Positions 8,240-18,003 of a stretch of 59,576 bases of DNA are shown here, piece by piece. The position numbers and the translations under genes are program-made. The DNA is taken from assembly GCA_019112735.1 (NCBI GenBank), contig DXIS01000016.1:1-59576 (forward strand). The letters are read 5' to 3'. This DNA comes from Candidatus Mediterraneibacter guildfordensis. GTDB lineage: Bacteria; Bacillota; Clostridia; Lachnospirales; Lachnospiraceae. The notes under the pieces were generated by a model. It did no database searches. It saw nothing but the letters and a program-made list of their open reading frames with translations, and had not been told where the DNA came from. Within the stretch, counting starts at the first letter, position 1, and every line of letters begins with the position of its first letter.

Positions 8240-8269
8240 CGAAAAAGCCCCTGCGGGCTTTTTCGTTTT
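8240..8269 (+). terminator. Rho-independent terminator after acpP
   Basis: An 11-bp perfect stem CGAAAAAGCCC/GGGCTTTTTCG with a 4-nt loop, then TTTT. It ends the plsX-acpP unit 20 nt after the acpP stop. Confidence 0.88.
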
Positions 8270-8307
8270 AATGTGTGGATCTGTGATGAAATCGGAGAAA
8301 AAGCAGT

Positions 8308-9009
8308 ATGACAGTTGAAAACAGATTAAAGGAACTGGAGAAGAAGATCGGATATACGTTCAGGGAGCCGGCGCTTCTGAAGCAGGCGCTTATGCATAGT
8401 TCCTATACCAATGAGAAGCATCTCCCGAAATATCAGTGCAATGAGCGGCTGGAATTCCTCGGGGACGCCGTGCTGGAACTTGTTTCCAGTGAATATCTGT
8501 ATCTAAACTCGCCCCATACACCGGAGGGCGAGCTGACAAAGACGAGGGCGAGCATGGTGTGCGAACCTTCGCTGGCCCTGTGCGCCAGAGATATCGGGCT
8601 CGGGGATTATCTTCTGCTCGGAAAAGGCGAAGAGGCAACCGGCGGACGTCACAGAGATTCGGTGACATCGGACGCCATGGAGGCGCTGATCGGCGCCGTC
8701 TATCTGGATGGTGGTTTTACTAGTGCAAAAGAGTTCATACACCGGTTCGTTCTGACGGATCTTGAAGATAAAAAGCTCTTTTATGATAGTAAAACTATCC
8801 TTCAGGAAATGGTCCAGGGTATGAAGGCAGGGTCCATCTCATACCGGCTGACCGGAGAAGAGGGGCCGGATCATGACAAGTCGTTTTATGTGGAAGTCCT
8901 GATCGGAGACCGGGCATACGGCGACGGAAAAGGAAGGACAAAAAAAGCCGCCGAACAGCAGGCGGCATACCGGGCGATCTTGAAGCTGCGAAAAAAAGAG
9001 ACAAAGTAG
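8308..9009 (+). CDS. rnc: Ribonuclease III
   Basis: The 233-residue protein has the RNase III signature ERLEFLGDAVL at residues 46-56, the second acidic catalytic pair in DAMEALIGAVYLDGG near residue 120, and a C-terminal double-stranded RNA binding domain (about 155-228) with GKGRTKKAAEQQAA. It processes rRNA precursors and other double-stranded RNA. smc begins 7 nt downstream, the classical Firmicutes rnc-smc-ftsY order. No strong promoter is visible in the 38 nt after the acpP terminator. Confidence 0.96.
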   Translation: MTVENRLKELEKKIGYTFREPALLKQALMHSSYTNEKHLPKYQCNERLEFLGDAVLELVSSEYLYLNSPHTPEGELTKTRASMVCEPSLALCARDIGLGDYLLLGKGEEATGGRHRDSVTSDAMEALIGAVYLDGGFTSAKEFIHRFVLTDLEDKKLFYDSKTILQEMVQGMKAGSISYRLTGEEGPDHDKSFYVEVLIGDRAYGDGKGRTKKAAEQQAAYRAILKLRKKETK

Positions 9010-9016
9010 GGAATGT

Positions 9017-12000
9017 ATGTACTTAAAGAGTATTGAGGTGCAGGGATTTAAGTCCTTTGCCAACAGGATAAAGTTTGATTTTCATAACGGGATCACCGGC
9101 ATTGTCGGACCCAACGGAAGCGGTAAGAGCAATGTGGCCGACGCGGTGCGGTGGGTGCTTGGCGAACAGCGCGTGAAGCAGCTGCGCGGCGGCAGCATGC
9201 AGGATGTCATTTTCTCCGGAACGGAGAACCGCAAGCCTTTAAGTTATGCGTCTGTGGCCATTACGCTGGATAATTCGGACCATAAGCTCCCGGTTGATTT
9301 TGAAGAAGTGACGGTGACCCGCAAGCTGTACCGCTCCGGGGAAAGCGAATATCTGATCAACGGGGCGGCGTGCCGTCTGAAAGATATTAATGAAATGTTC
9401 TATGATACCGGTATCGGTAAAGAAGGATATTCGATCATCGGACAGGGACAGATCGACAGGATCCTCAGCGGCAAGCCGGAGGAACGGCGCGAGCTTTTTG
9501 ACGAGGCGGCCGGGATCGTTAAGTTCAAGCGCAGGAAGAATCTCTCTGTGCGCAAGCTTGAAGAAGAGCGGATGAACCTGACCCGTGTGAACGATATCCT
9601 GAAAGAGCTGGAAAAGCAGCTGGGACCTCTGGAAAAGCAGTCGGAGATTGCGAAAGAGTATCTGAAGAAAAAAGAAGAACTTAAGACTTACGATATCAAT
9701 ATGTTCCTTCTTGAGGAGGAGCGTCTGCGGGAGAAGATCACGGACCTGGAAGAAAAGTATTCCGCAGCGGATGAGGAGCTGAATGATTCCCGCAGCCGCT
9801 ATGATGAGATGAAGGCGGAATACGAGGCCATCGAGGAAGAGGTGGAGCAGATCGATCTGGAGATCGAGACGGCGAAAAACCAGCTCAATGAGACCAATCT
9901 CCTGAAGCAGCAGCTGGAAGGCCAGATCAATGTCCTGAAAGAGCAGATCAACACGGCCCGGATGAACGATGAGCATTATGGCAGCCGTGCCAATGTGATC
10001 CATGCGGAGATCGAGGCCAGGGATGCGCAGAAAGAGTCGCTGGAGAATGAGAAAAAAGAACTCCGGGAGAAGTTAAGGGACGCCGAAGCGCGGGATACAG
10101 AGGCTAAAAACGCACTGATCAGTGTGCAGACGCGGATCGCGGAGCACACGGGCCGCATCGAGGAGAAGAAGCAGGAGATCATGGACCTTCTGGGAAGCCG
10201 TGCCTCCACAAAAGCCAAGATCCAGCACTATGATACGTCAAAAGAGCAGATCCGCTCAAGGAAAGAAGAACTGACGGAAAATCTCCGCGAGGTCAGTGAG
10301 GAGGCGGACCGCCTGCTCCAGCGGCTGCAGGAGTACGAGGATGAACTTAAGAAGGTCCGTGAAACGATCCGGACCTATAATGAGCAGATCGCGGAAAATG
10401 AGCGGAAGATCGAGGCTTATCAGAAGGAACTGGATGAAAAACAGGAGAAGCTCCGGATCGGACAGACCGCATACCACCGTGAGTCTTCGCGGCTGGAATC
10501 GCTCAAGAACATTACAGAACGCTATGACGGGTACGGGAACAGTATCCGCAGGGTCATGGCGAACCGGGATAAAGAAAAAGGCCTGATCGGGGTTGTGGCC
10601 GATATCATTAAGACGGACAAAGAATATGAGATCGCCATCGAGACGGCGCTGGGCGGCAGCATCCAGAACATCGTTACGGATAACGAGGAGACCGCCAAGC
10701 GGATGATCGCATTTCTGAAGCAGAATAAATACGGCCGTGCCACATTCCTGCCCCTTACCGGCATGCACGCATCCGGCGGCCTGCGCACGCCCGAGGCGCT
10801 GAACGAACCGGGTGTGATCGGCCTTGCGAATACGCTGGTCCATGTGGAGAAGCGTTTTGAAGACCTGGCCGGACAGCTTCTGGGCCGGACCATCGTCGTG
10901 AAGGATATTGACGACGGCATCCGGATCTCCCGGAAATACCGGCAGTCCCTCCGTCTGGTGACGCTGGAGGGCGAGCTGATCAATCCGGGCGGCTCCATGA
11001 CCGGCGGTGCATTTAAGAATTCCAGCAACCTGCTGAGCCGCCGCCGTGAGATCGAGGAATTCGAGAAGACGGTAGCCATGCTCAAAAAAGACATGGACGA
11101 GCTGGAACAGGATGTAAATGCTGTGAAGAGCAGACGTGCGGCCTGCTACAATGCGGTCGATGAGATCCAGAAAGAACTGCGGCAGGCTTCTGTCCTGGAA
11201 AATACAGAAAAGATGAATGTGGAGCAGACCCAGATCCGTCTCAGAGAGGCAAAAGAGCGAAGCGAACGGTTTACCGGGGAACAGACGGAGCTGGAACGGG
11301 AACTGCAGCGCATCGCCGAGAATGAAGAGTCGATCCAGATGGAACTGGAGACGTCGGAGAACCTGGAAGAAGAACTGGGCCGGACGATCACAGAGCTCCA
11401 GCGGGCGCTGGACGCGGAAAAAGAGGAAGAGGGCGAACAGCTGAAAGCTTCGGAGAAAGTGCATCTTGCGCTGGCAGGATTCGAACAGCAGCATGCATTT
11501 GTGGAGGAAAACATTTCCCGTATCAGTGAAGAGACTGAAAAGTTCAGGGCCGAACTGAAAGAACTGGATGAGAATAAAGATCTGGCATCCGAAGAGATCC
11601 GGAAGAAAGAGGAGAAGATCCTGGAACTCCGCAAAACGATCAGTGATTCGGCGGAACTCTTTAAAGAGATCGGTCAGGAGATCGAGGCCCATACCCGGAA
11701 GCGGGATGAACTGAACCGGAAGCACAAGGATTTCCTGAAAATGCGGGAGGAACTGTCAAACCATATTGCCGCGCTGGATAAAGAATGCTTCCGCCTGAAC
11801 AGCCAGAAAGAATCCTATGAATCCGCTTCAGAAAAGCAGATCAATTATATGTGGGAAGAATACGAGATCACATTTAACCGGGCGATGGAACTCAGGAATG
11901 CGGATCTGACGGATCTGGCTTATATGAAGAAGCAGATCCAGGCGCTCAAGAGTGAGATAAGAGGACTTGGAAACGTCAATGTAAATGCCATTGAGGATTA

Positions 12001-12589
12001 TAAAAATGTATCCGAGCGGTACGGCTTCCTGAAGAACCAGCACGATGACCTTGTGGAGGCGGAAGCGACGCTGGTGCAGATCATCGCCGAACTGGATGAG
12101 GCCATGCGCAAGCAGTTCGCGGAGCAGTTCAAGCGGATCGCGGACGAATTCAATGTGGTCTTCAGAGAACTTTTCGGCGGCGGCAAAGGAACGCTGGAAC
12201 TGATGGAGGATGAAGACATCCTGGAGGCAGGCGTGCGGATCATCGCGCAGCCGCCAGGCAAGAAACTGCAGAACATGATGCAGCTTTCCGGAGGAGAGAA
12301 AGCACTGACTGCGATCTCGCTCCTGTTTGCGATCCAGAATCTGAAACCGTCGCCCTTCTGTCTCCTGGATGAGATCGAGGCGGCGCTGGATGACAATAAC
12401 GTGGACCGGTTTGCACAGTATCTCCATAAACTGACAAAATATACCCAGTTCATCGTGATCACGCACAGAAGGGGGACCATGTCTTCCGCAGACCGTCTGT
12501 ACGGCATCACAATGCAGGAAAAGGGAATATCCACGCTGGTTTCTGTGGATCTTCTGGAGAAAGAACTGGATCAGCAGGAGAAAGGATGA
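9017..12589 (+). CDS. smc: Chromosome segregation ATPase SMC
   Basis: This 1190-residue SMC has Walker A GPNGSGKS at residues 31-38, two long coiled-coil arms (about 165-500 and 670-1020) rich in E, K, Q and L, a hinge around 515-660 with the GG-rich LINPGGSMTGGA, the ABC signature LSGGEKA at about residue 1090 and Walker B LLDEIEAALDD near 1116. It forms the bacterial condensin with ScpA and ScpB, which are not encoded here. The start at 9017 gives the canonical MYLKSIEVQGFKSF opening. It is translationally close to rnc and ftsY (6 nt gap). Confidence 0.97.
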   Translation: MYLKSIEVQGFKSFANRIKFDFHNGITGIVGPNGSGKSNVADAVRWVLGEQRVKQLRGGSMQDVIFSGTENRKPLSYASVAITLDNSDHKLPVDFEEVTVTRKLYRSGESEYLINGAACRLKDINEMFYDTGIGKEGYSIIGQGQIDRILSGKPEERRELFDEAAGIVKFKRRKNLSVRKLEEERMNLTRVNDILKELEKQLGPLEKQSEIAKEYLKKKEELKTYDINMFLLEEERLREKITDLEEKYSAADEELNDSRSRYDEMKAEYEAIEEEVEQIDLEIETAKNQLNETNLLKQQLEGQINVLKEQINTARMNDEHYGSRANVIHAEIEARDAQKESLENEKKELREKLRDAEARDTEAKNALISVQTRIAEHTGRIEEKKQEIMDLLGSRASTKAKIQHYDTSKEQIRSRKEELTENLREVSEEADRLLQRLQEYEDELKKVRETIRTYNEQIAENERKIEAYQKELDEKQEKLRIGQTAYHRESSRLESLKNITERYDGYGNSIRRVMANRDKEKGLIGVVADIIKTDKEYEIAIETALGGSIQNIVTDNEETAKRMIAFLKQNKYGRATFLPLTGMHASGGLRTPEALNEPGVIGLANTLVHVEKRFEDLAGQLLGRTIVVKDIDDGIRISRKYRQSLRLVTLEGELINPGGSMTGGAFKNSSNLLSRRREIEEFEKTVAMLKKDMDELEQDVNAVKSRRAACYNAVDEIQKELRQASVLENTEKMNVEQTQIRLREAKERSERFTGEQTELERELQRIAENEESIQMELETSENLEEELGRTITELQRALDAEKEEEGEQLKASEKVHLALAGFEQQHAFVEENISRISEETEKFRAELKELDENKDLASEEIRKKEEKILELRKTISDSAELFKEIGQEIEAHTRKRDELNRKHKDFLKMREELSNHIAALDKECFRLNSQKESYESASEKQINYMWEEYEITFNRAMELRNADLTDLAYMKKQIQALKSEIRGLGNVNVNAIEDYKNVSERYGFLKNQHDDLVEAEATLVQIIAELDEAMRKQFAEQFKRIADEFNVVFRELFGGGKGTLELMEDEDILEAGVRIIAQPPGKKLQNMMQLSGGEKALTAISLLFAIQNLKPSPFCLLDEIEAALDDNNVDRFAQYLHKLTKYTQFIVITHRRGTMSSADRLYGITMQEKGISTLVSVDLLEKELDQQEKG

Positions 12590-12595
12590 TAAGAG

Positions 12596-13531
12596 ATGGA
12601 AGAGAAAAAAGGCTTTTTTAAGCGGCTTGTATCCGGACTCGCAAAGACGAGGGACAACATCGTATCCGGGATGGACAGTATATTCCACGGATTTTCCAAT
12701 ATTGACGACGACTTCTATGAAGAGCTTGAAGAAACGCTGATCATGGGAGATCTGGGCGTCCGTGCGACGGATCAGATCCTTGAGGATCTGAAGCAGAAAG
12801 TAAAAGAACAGCATATTAAAGAGCCTGCGGACTGCAGACAGCTGTTGATCGACAGCATCCGGGAGCAGATGGATGTGGGAGAGACTGCCTATGAGTTCGA
12901 GGAGCGGACTTCCGTGGTATTTGTGATCGGTGTGAACGGCGTGGGCAAGACGACCACCATCGGCAAGCTTGCAGGAAAGCTGAAGAGCCAGGGGAAGAAA
13001 GTCGTGATCGCCGCCGCGGATACATTCCGTGCGGCAGCAGGCGAGCAGCTCCGGGAGTGGGCGGACCGTGCAGGCGTAGATATGATCGGCGGACAGGAAG
13101 GCGCCGATCCGGCGGCTGTGGTCTATGATGCCGTTGCGGCGGCGAAGGCCAGAAAGGCGGATGTGCTCCTCTGTGATACGGCGGGGCGCCTCCATAACAA
13201 AAAGAACCTGATGGAAGAACTGAAGAAGATCAACCGGGTCATTGACCGGGAATATCCCGAGGCATTCCGTGAGACGCTGGTCGTACTGGATGCAACGACC
13301 GGGCAGAATGCGCTGGCCCAGGCCAGAGAATTCAACGAGGCGGCCGATATTACCGGTGTGATCCTGACGAAGATGGACGGGACGGCAAAAGGCGGGATCG
13401 CAGTGGCGATCCAGGCGGAACTCGGGATCCCGGTGAAATTCATCGGCGTAGGCGAGACCATTGACGATCTTCAGAAATTTGATTCCGAAGCGTTCGTGAA
13501 GGCGTTATTTTACAGAGAAGAGGATGAATGA
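12596..13531 (+). CDS. ftsY: Signal recognition particle receptor FtsY
   Basis: The 311-residue protein is the short Gram-positive form: an N domain (about 1-95) and a G domain with G1 GVNGVGKTTT near residue 112, DTAGR and TKMDGTAKGG. It is the membrane-associated SRP receptor GTPase that pairs with Ffh to deliver ribosomes to SecYEG. The acidic A domain found in E. coli is absent, as expected. Its stop overlaps the next start (ATGA), coupling it to ilvA rather than to the ylxM-ffh pair usually found next. Confidence 0.96.
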   Translation: MEEKKGFFKRLVSGLAKTRDNIVSGMDSIFHGFSNIDDDFYEELEETLIMGDLGVRATDQILEDLKQKVKEQHIKEPADCRQLLIDSIREQMDVGETAYEFEERTSVVFVIGVNGVGKTTTIGKLAGKLKSQGKKVVIAAADTFRAAAGEQLREWADRAGVDMIGGQEGADPAAVVYDAVAAAKARKADVLLCDTAGRLHNKKNLMEELKKINRVIDREYPEAFRETLVVLDATTGQNALAQAREFNEAADITGVILTKMDGTAKGGIAVAIQAELGIPVKFIGVGETIDDLQKFDSEAFVKALFYREEDE

Positions 13532-14748
13532 ATATGATGACACTGGAAAAATTTGAAGAGGCCAGTGAACTGGTCAAACGGGTGACCAACCCGACGAAGC
13601 TGGTCTGGAGTGAATATCTAAGCGCCCAGACCGGAGGAAAGGTCTATCTGAAACCAGAGAACATGCAGCATACCGGCGCTTACAAGATCCGCGGCGCGTA
13701 CTATAAGATCAGCACCATGAGCGAGGAAGAACGGTCCAGGGGACTGATCACAGCGTCGGCCGGGAACCACGCTCAGGGCGTGGCGTTTGCGGCGCAGAAG
13801 TTCGGCTGTAAGGCCGTGATCGTTATGCCGACGGTCACGCCGCTGATCAAGGTAAACCGGACGAAGAGCATGGGCGCTGAAGTGATCCTGCACGGGGATG
13901 TATATGACGATTCCTATGCATATGCATGCGAACTGGCCGAGAAAGAGGGCTATACATTCGTCCATCCGTTCAATGATACGGATGTCGCCACCGGTCAGGG
14001 GACGATCGCCATGGAGATCGTGCAGGAACTTCCGACGGTAGATTACATCCTGGTGCCGGTGGGCGGCGGCGGACTGATCTCCGGCGTAGCTACGCTGGCC
14101 AAGATGCTGAACCCGAAGATCAAAGTCGTGGGGGTCGAACCGGCACAGGCGGCGAGCATGACGGCGGCCCTTCACGCGGGAGAAGTGGTGGAACTGGACA
14201 GCGCGGATACCATTGCCGACGGTACGGCTGTAAAAGCGGTAGGCGATAAGATCCTTCCCTATGTTCAGAAAAATGTGGACAGCATGCTTCTTGTGGAGGA
14301 TGATGAACTGATCGGCGCCTTCCTGGATATGGTAGAGAATCATAAGATGATCGTTGAGAATTCAGGACTTCTTTCTGTGGCTGCCCTGAAGCAGATGGAC
14401 CTGAAAGGAAAGAAAGTCGTCTGCATCTTAAGCGGCGGCAACATGGATGTGATCACCATGTCATCCATCGTCCAGCACGGCCTGATCCAGCGCGACCGGA
14501 TCTTCTCTGTCTCCGTGCTTCTGCCGGATAAACCGGGCGAGCTGGTGCAGGTGGCGAAGACCATCGCGGACAATCAGGGGAATGTTATCAAACTTGAGCA
14601 CAACCAGTTTGTAAGCACAAACCGGAATGCCGCTGTGGAACTGAGGATCACGATGGAGGCGTTCGGAACTGAACACAAGAACCGGATCCTGGATGCACTT
14701 GAGAAAAACGGATTCAGACCGAAATTGATCAGCGCGAAACTCTACTGA
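13528..14748 (+). CDS. ilvA: Threonine ammonia-lyase (threonine deaminase)
   Basis: This 406-residue fold-type II PLP enzyme has the lysine in GAYKIRGA (K53), the phosphate-binding GGGGLISG near residue 177, and a C-terminal ACT domain (about 325-406). It converts threonine to 2-oxobutyrate and ammonia. A single ACT domain and this length fit the TdcB/IlvA short form; whether it serves isoleucine synthesis or threonine breakdown cannot be told here. The first ATG overlaps ftsY by 4 nt; the ATG at 13534 is an alternative. It seems to have entered the smc-ftsY operon in place of ylxM-ffh. Confidence 0.92.
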   Translation: MNMMTLEKFEEASELVKRVTNPTKLVWSEYLSAQTGGKVYLKPENMQHTGAYKIRGAYYKISTMSEEERSRGLITASAGNHAQGVAFAAQKFGCKAVIVMPTVTPLIKVNRTKSMGAEVILHGDVYDDSYAYACELAEKEGYTFVHPFNDTDVATGQGTIAMEIVQELPTVDYILVPVGGGGLISGVATLAKMLNPKIKVVGVEPAQAASMTAALHAGEVVELDSADTIADGTAVKAVGDKILPYVQKNVDSMLLVEDDELIGAFLDMVENHKMIVENSGLLSVAALKQMDLKGKKVVCILSGGNMDVITMSSIVQHGLIQRDRIFSVSVLLPDKPGELVQVAKTIADNQGNVIKLEHNQFVSTNRNAAVELRITMEAFGTEHKNRILDALEKNGFRPKLISAKLY

Positions 14749-14789
14749 TCAGAGCATACACTGCCCCGGTTTCGGGAAAGGAGAGCAGG

Positions 14790-15281
14790 ATGGGAAGGAA
14801 AATACCGAAAAAAGGTGATATATACCGTCATTTTAAAGGGAAAAAGTACCAGATCCTTGATCTGGCAGTCTGCACAGAGACCGGAGAAGATATGGTCGTA
14901 TTCGAGACGGTCGACGGGTCTCACCGGATGTATGCGAGTTTTCTGGAATCTTTTCTGAGTGCGCTGGATACGGGAAAGTATCCGCATGCGGATCAAAAAT
15001 ATCGTTTTGTGCTGTGCCGGAATGATAAACAGGCACAGGCATCATCCGTGAAGCGGCATGGAAATACGACTTCACTGATCCTGGAATTTCTTGATCTGGA
15101 TGAAAATGACCAGAGGATCGCTTTTCTGCAGAAGCATCAGGCGCAGATTGACAGCCGGTTCCTTACTGCCGCGGCTGAGAGTCTGGAGTTCACAGATGAT
15201 TCGGAAACGGTTGAGGAGCGTTATGATGCATTGATAAGCTTCCTTAAGACAAAAGCAAAATATGAAAACGGGCGCCGCTGA
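14790..15281 (+). CDS. DUF1653 domain protein
   Basis: The 163-residue product begins with a DUF1653 domain (about residues 6-70: GDIYRHFKGKKYQILDLA, with MVVFETVDGSHRMYA). The C-terminal half is an acidic, probably helical segment without a family I recognise. DUF1653 is a small SH3-like fold of unknown function. RBS GGAAAGGAGAG precedes the start. The stop codon lies in the loop of the terminator that follows. It could be co-transcribed with ilvA, 41 nt upstream. Confidence 0.75.
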   Translation: MGRKIPKKGDIYRHFKGKKYQILDLAVCTETGEDMVVFETVDGSHRMYASFLESFLSALDTGKYPHADQKYRFVLCRNDKQAQASSVKRHGNTTSLILEFLDLDENDQRIAFLQKHQAQIDSRFLTAAAESLEFTDDSETVEERYDALISFLKTKAKYENGRR

Positions 15282-15299
15282 TGGCGCCCGTTTTCATAT
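15260..15299. terminator. Bidirectional terminator between the DUF1653 gene and prs
   Basis: A 17-bp perfect inverted repeat (15260-15276 with 15283-15299) around a 6-nt loop, with A-rich and T-rich flanks on the two strands. It serves both convergent genes and contains the stop codon of the + strand gene. Confidence 0.85.
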
Positions 15300-15311
15300 G
15301 CTTTATAGAAA

Positions 15312-16496
15312 TCAGATATTTTCACCGCTTGCACGTTTTTCAAGAAGCGTGTGGATCTTGTCAGTCGGATTCATGACTGAGCCGATGGTAATATCATGGT
15401 TCAGGGAATCAATGATAAGCGCAAGGAACTTGCTCATGTCCGCCGCGACAAAATACGGTTTGTCGTACAGCTCCGGCGGGAGATAGGTCAGGTTCGTGGT
15501 GATCACTTTATTGATATAACCCTTTTCATAGTATTCATCAAATTTATCAAAACCGTCCGTGAAAAGACCGAATGTGGTGCAGACGAATACCCGGCCCGCA
15601 TTGCGTTCTTTTACCTGTCTTGCAACGTCCAGCATGCTTCCGCCCGAGGAGATCATATCGTCAATGATGATCACATCCTTGCCGTTTACGTCGTCCCCGA
15701 GGAATTCATGGGCGACGATTGGGTTCTTGCCGTTTATGATCACGGAATAATCGCGGCGTTTATAGAACATACCCATGTCTACCCCCAGAATGTTGGAGAG
15801 GTATACGGCTCTGTGCATGGCTCCTTCATCGGGGCTTATGATCATCAGATGATCCTTATCCGGGATCAGGTCCGGAACCGCGCGGAAGATGGCTTTCATG
15901 AACTGGTAGGCAGGACTGAAGCTGTCGAATCCGCTTAAGGGGATGGCGTTCTGCACCCGCGGGTCATGGGCGTCAAATGTGATAATGTTGGAAACACCCA
16001 TTGCCGTCAGTTCTTCCAGTGCCAGCGCGCAGTCCAGGGATTCCCTCTTCGTGCGTTTGTGCTGCCGGCTCTCGTAGAGGAACGGCATGATCACATTGAT
16101 GCGGTGCGCTTTTCCTGTAGCCGCGGAGATGATCCGCTTCAGATCCTGGTAATGGTCGTCCGGCGACATGTGGTTCGGATGACCGCTGACCGTATAAGTC
16201 AGACTGTAGTTGCATACATCTGTCATAATGAAAAGATCGGTGCCGCGGATCGTTTCACGAAGAACTCCTTTGGCCTCGCCGGTGCCGAAACGCGGACACT
16301 GGCAGTCAACCAGATAGTTGTTTGATCTGTAGTTGACATAAAGGGGGGATTCCGTTACTTCATTGATCGTGTTTTCACGGAAAGAAACGATGTAGTCGTT
16401 GACTTTGCGGCCCAGTTCCCGGCAGCTTTCCATCGCTACGATCTTAAGCGGGGCAACGGGAAGGGTCTGTTCTAATAGATCGATGTTTGTGGACAT
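15312..16496 (-). CDS. prs: Ribose-phosphate pyrophosphokinase, long divergent form
   Basis: The 394-residue protein contains the PRPP-binding loop DVIIIDDMISSGGS and the metal-binding ITFDAHDPRVQ, so it makes PRPP from ribose 5-phosphate and ATP. It is about 80 residues longer than the usual ~315 and differs in the N-terminal part: the ATP-loop region reads FLYESRQHKRTKRESLD, and an extra segment (SGHPNHMSPDDHYQD) precedes it. This is the long form I associate with Clostridia. RBS CAGGAG precedes the ATG. It is monocistronic, with its own promoter and a shared terminator. Confidence 0.9.
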   Translation of the reverse strand: MSTNIDLLEQTLPVAPLKIVAMESCRELGRKVNDYIVSFRENTINEVTESPLYVNYRSNNYLVDCQCPRFGTGEAKGVLRETIRGTDLFIMTDVCNYSLTYTVSGHPNHMSPDDHYQDLKRIISAATGKAHRINVIMPFLYESRQHKRTKRESLDCALALEELTAMGVSNIITFDAHDPRVQNAIPLSGFDSFSPAYQFMKAIFRAVPDLIPDKDHLMIISPDEGAMHRAVYLSNILGVDMGMFYKRRDYSVIINGKNPIVAHEFLGDDVNGKDVIIIDDMISSGGSMLDVARQVKERNAGRVFVCTTFGLFTDGFDKFDEYYEKGYINKVITTNLTYLPPELYDKPYFVAADMSKFLALIIDSLNHDITIGSVMNPTDKIHTLLEKRASGENI

Positions 16497-16548
16497 TTTT
16501 TTCTCCTGTCAGTGAATTTCTGATTAAAATTGTATCTTATGCCCTTGC

Positions 16549-16577
16549 ATCATACCATTTTAAGTGGTCAAATTCAA
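16549..16577 (-). promoter_or_regulatory. Promoter of prs
   Basis: On the minus strand: TTGAAT (16577-16572), 17 nt, TATGAT (16554-16549), with TG one base upstream of the -10 (extended). It gives a leader of about 45 nt. Confidence 0.72.
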
Positions 16578-16599
16578 GTGAAACCGGAAGAATATACCT

Positions 16600-16627
16600 T
16601 TGCCGCGATGTGGAATTATGTTATACT
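16600..16627 (+). promoter_or_regulatory. Promoter of the DUF512-der operon
   Basis: TTGCCG (16600-16605), 16 nt, TATACT (16622-16627). A transcript from here would start near 16634, which argues for the downstream ATG of the DUF512 gene. Confidence 0.55.
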
Positions 16628-16662
16628 TGACAGGAACTATGAGAGGAGCAACGGACCGGATC

Positions 16663-18003
16663 ATGAAAACGCATGAACATATTGTAAAAGAGATCATAAA
16701 GAACAGTATCGCAGATGAACTCGGGATCGAACCCGGGGATAAGCTGCTTTCCATAAACGGACAGGAGATAGAGGATATATTTGACTATCAGTTTTATTCA
16801 GAGGATGAGGAGATCCTGCTCCTTATAGAGAAGCCGGACGGAGAGCAGTGGGAACTGGAGATCGAGAAGGACGCGGACGAACAGCTGGGGATGGAGTTCG
16901 GATCCGGCCTGATGGATGAGTACCGGTCCTGCAGGAACAAGTGTATTTTCTGTTTTATCGACCAGATGCCGGAAGGGATGCGGGACACCCTGTATTTTAA
17001 AGATGATGATTCCAGGCTGTCGTTCCTTCAGGGCAATTATGTGACGCTTACCAACATGAGTGACCATGATATTGAGCGGATCATCCGCTACCGGCTGGAG
17101 CCGATCAATATTTCATTTCAGACGACCAACCCGGAGCTCCGCTGCCGGATGCTCCACAACCGCTTTGCCGGGGATGCCCTGAAGAAAGTGGACCGGCTCT
17201 TTGAAGGCGGGATCGAGATGAACGGGCAGATCGTTCTCTGCAAAGGGATCAATGACGGAGAGGAACTGGAACGGTCCATCCGTGACCTGACCCGGTATCT
17301 GCCGCTCCTTAAGAGCGTTTCAGTTGTGCCGGTGGGCCTGACCAGATTCCGGGATAGCCTGTGTCCGCTGGAGCCTTTTACAAAAGAAGACGCCAGGCAG
17401 GTGCTTGCGTTGATCCACCGCTGGCAGAAGGAGATCTTTGCACAGTACGGCCTGCATTTTATCCATGCGGGGGATGAATGGTATCTGCTTGCCGGAGAGG
17501 AGATCCCGGAAGAAGAACGGTATGACGGGTATCTTCAGCTGGAGAACGGTGTGGGCATGCTGCGCCTGCTTTTTAATGAATTCCGGGAGGCTTTTGACAG
17601 AGCACAAGGAGATCGTAAAAAGCGGTCCCTGTCCATCGCGACCGGGCAGCTGGCATATCCGTACATCAGGCGGATGGCGGAGAAGCTTAAGGAGAAATAT
17701 CCGGCGACAGAGATCCGGGTCTATGCTGTCCGCAATGATTTTTTCGGAGAGCGGATCACGGTTTCAGGGCTTGTTACGGCGCAGGATATTATGGCGCAGC
17801 TGAAAGACAAAGAGCTGGGCGACCGGCTCCTTATCCCGTGCAATATGCTTAAAGCGGATGAAGATGTTTTTCTTGACGATTATACGGTCAGTCAGGTCGC
17901 AGACGCTTTACAAGTGCCGGCAGTTATTGTAAAATCAAGCGGACAGGACTTTGTTGAGGCAGTCCTCGGATCAGAGAAAAATAGAAAGGCTGATATAGAA
18001 TGA
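16663..18003 (+). CDS. DUF512 family radical-SAM-like protein with PDZ domain
   Basis: With the ATG at 16663 the product is 446 residues. An N-terminal PDZ-like domain (about 1-60, [16 protein letters not shown]) is followed by a cluster CRNKCIFC (C90, C94, C97), the CX3CX2C spacing of radical SAM enzymes, then the DUF512 region. The family is conserved next to der in Firmicutes, but its substrate is not known to me. In-frame ATGs at 16639 and 16600 are alternatives; 16663 fits the promoter best, although the nearest GAGAGGAG is rather far. It overlaps der by 4 nt (ATGA), implying coupled translation. Confidence 0.82.
   Translation: MKTHEHIVKEIIKNSIADELGIEPGDKLLSINGQEIEDIFDYQFYSEDEEILLLIEKPDGEQWELEIEKDADEQLGMEFGSGLMDEYRSCRNKCIFCFIDQMPEGMRDTLYFKDDDSRLSFLQGNYVTLTNMSDHDIERIIRYRLEPINISFQTTNPELRCRMLHNRFAGDALKKVDRLFEGGIEMNGQIVLCKGINDGEELERSIRDLTRYLPLLKSVSVVPVGLTRFRDSLCPLEPFTKEDARQVLALIHRWQKEIFAQYGLHFIHAGDEWYLLAGEEIPEEERYDGYLQLENGVGMLRLLFNEFREAFDRAQGDRKKRSLSIATGQLAYPYIRRMAEKLKEKYPATEIRVYAVRNDFFGERITVSGLVTAQDIMAQLKDKELGDRLLIPCNMLKADEDVFLDDYTVSQVADALQVPAVIVKSSGQDFVEAVLGSEKNRKADIE

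Noticed and set aside
10256..11725. A 489-codon frame antisense to smc
   Set aside because: It mirrors the biased third positions of the smc coiled-coil region, gives no family match and has no start signals. Similar long antisense frames over prs, ftsK, fhs and rqcH were dropped for the same reason.
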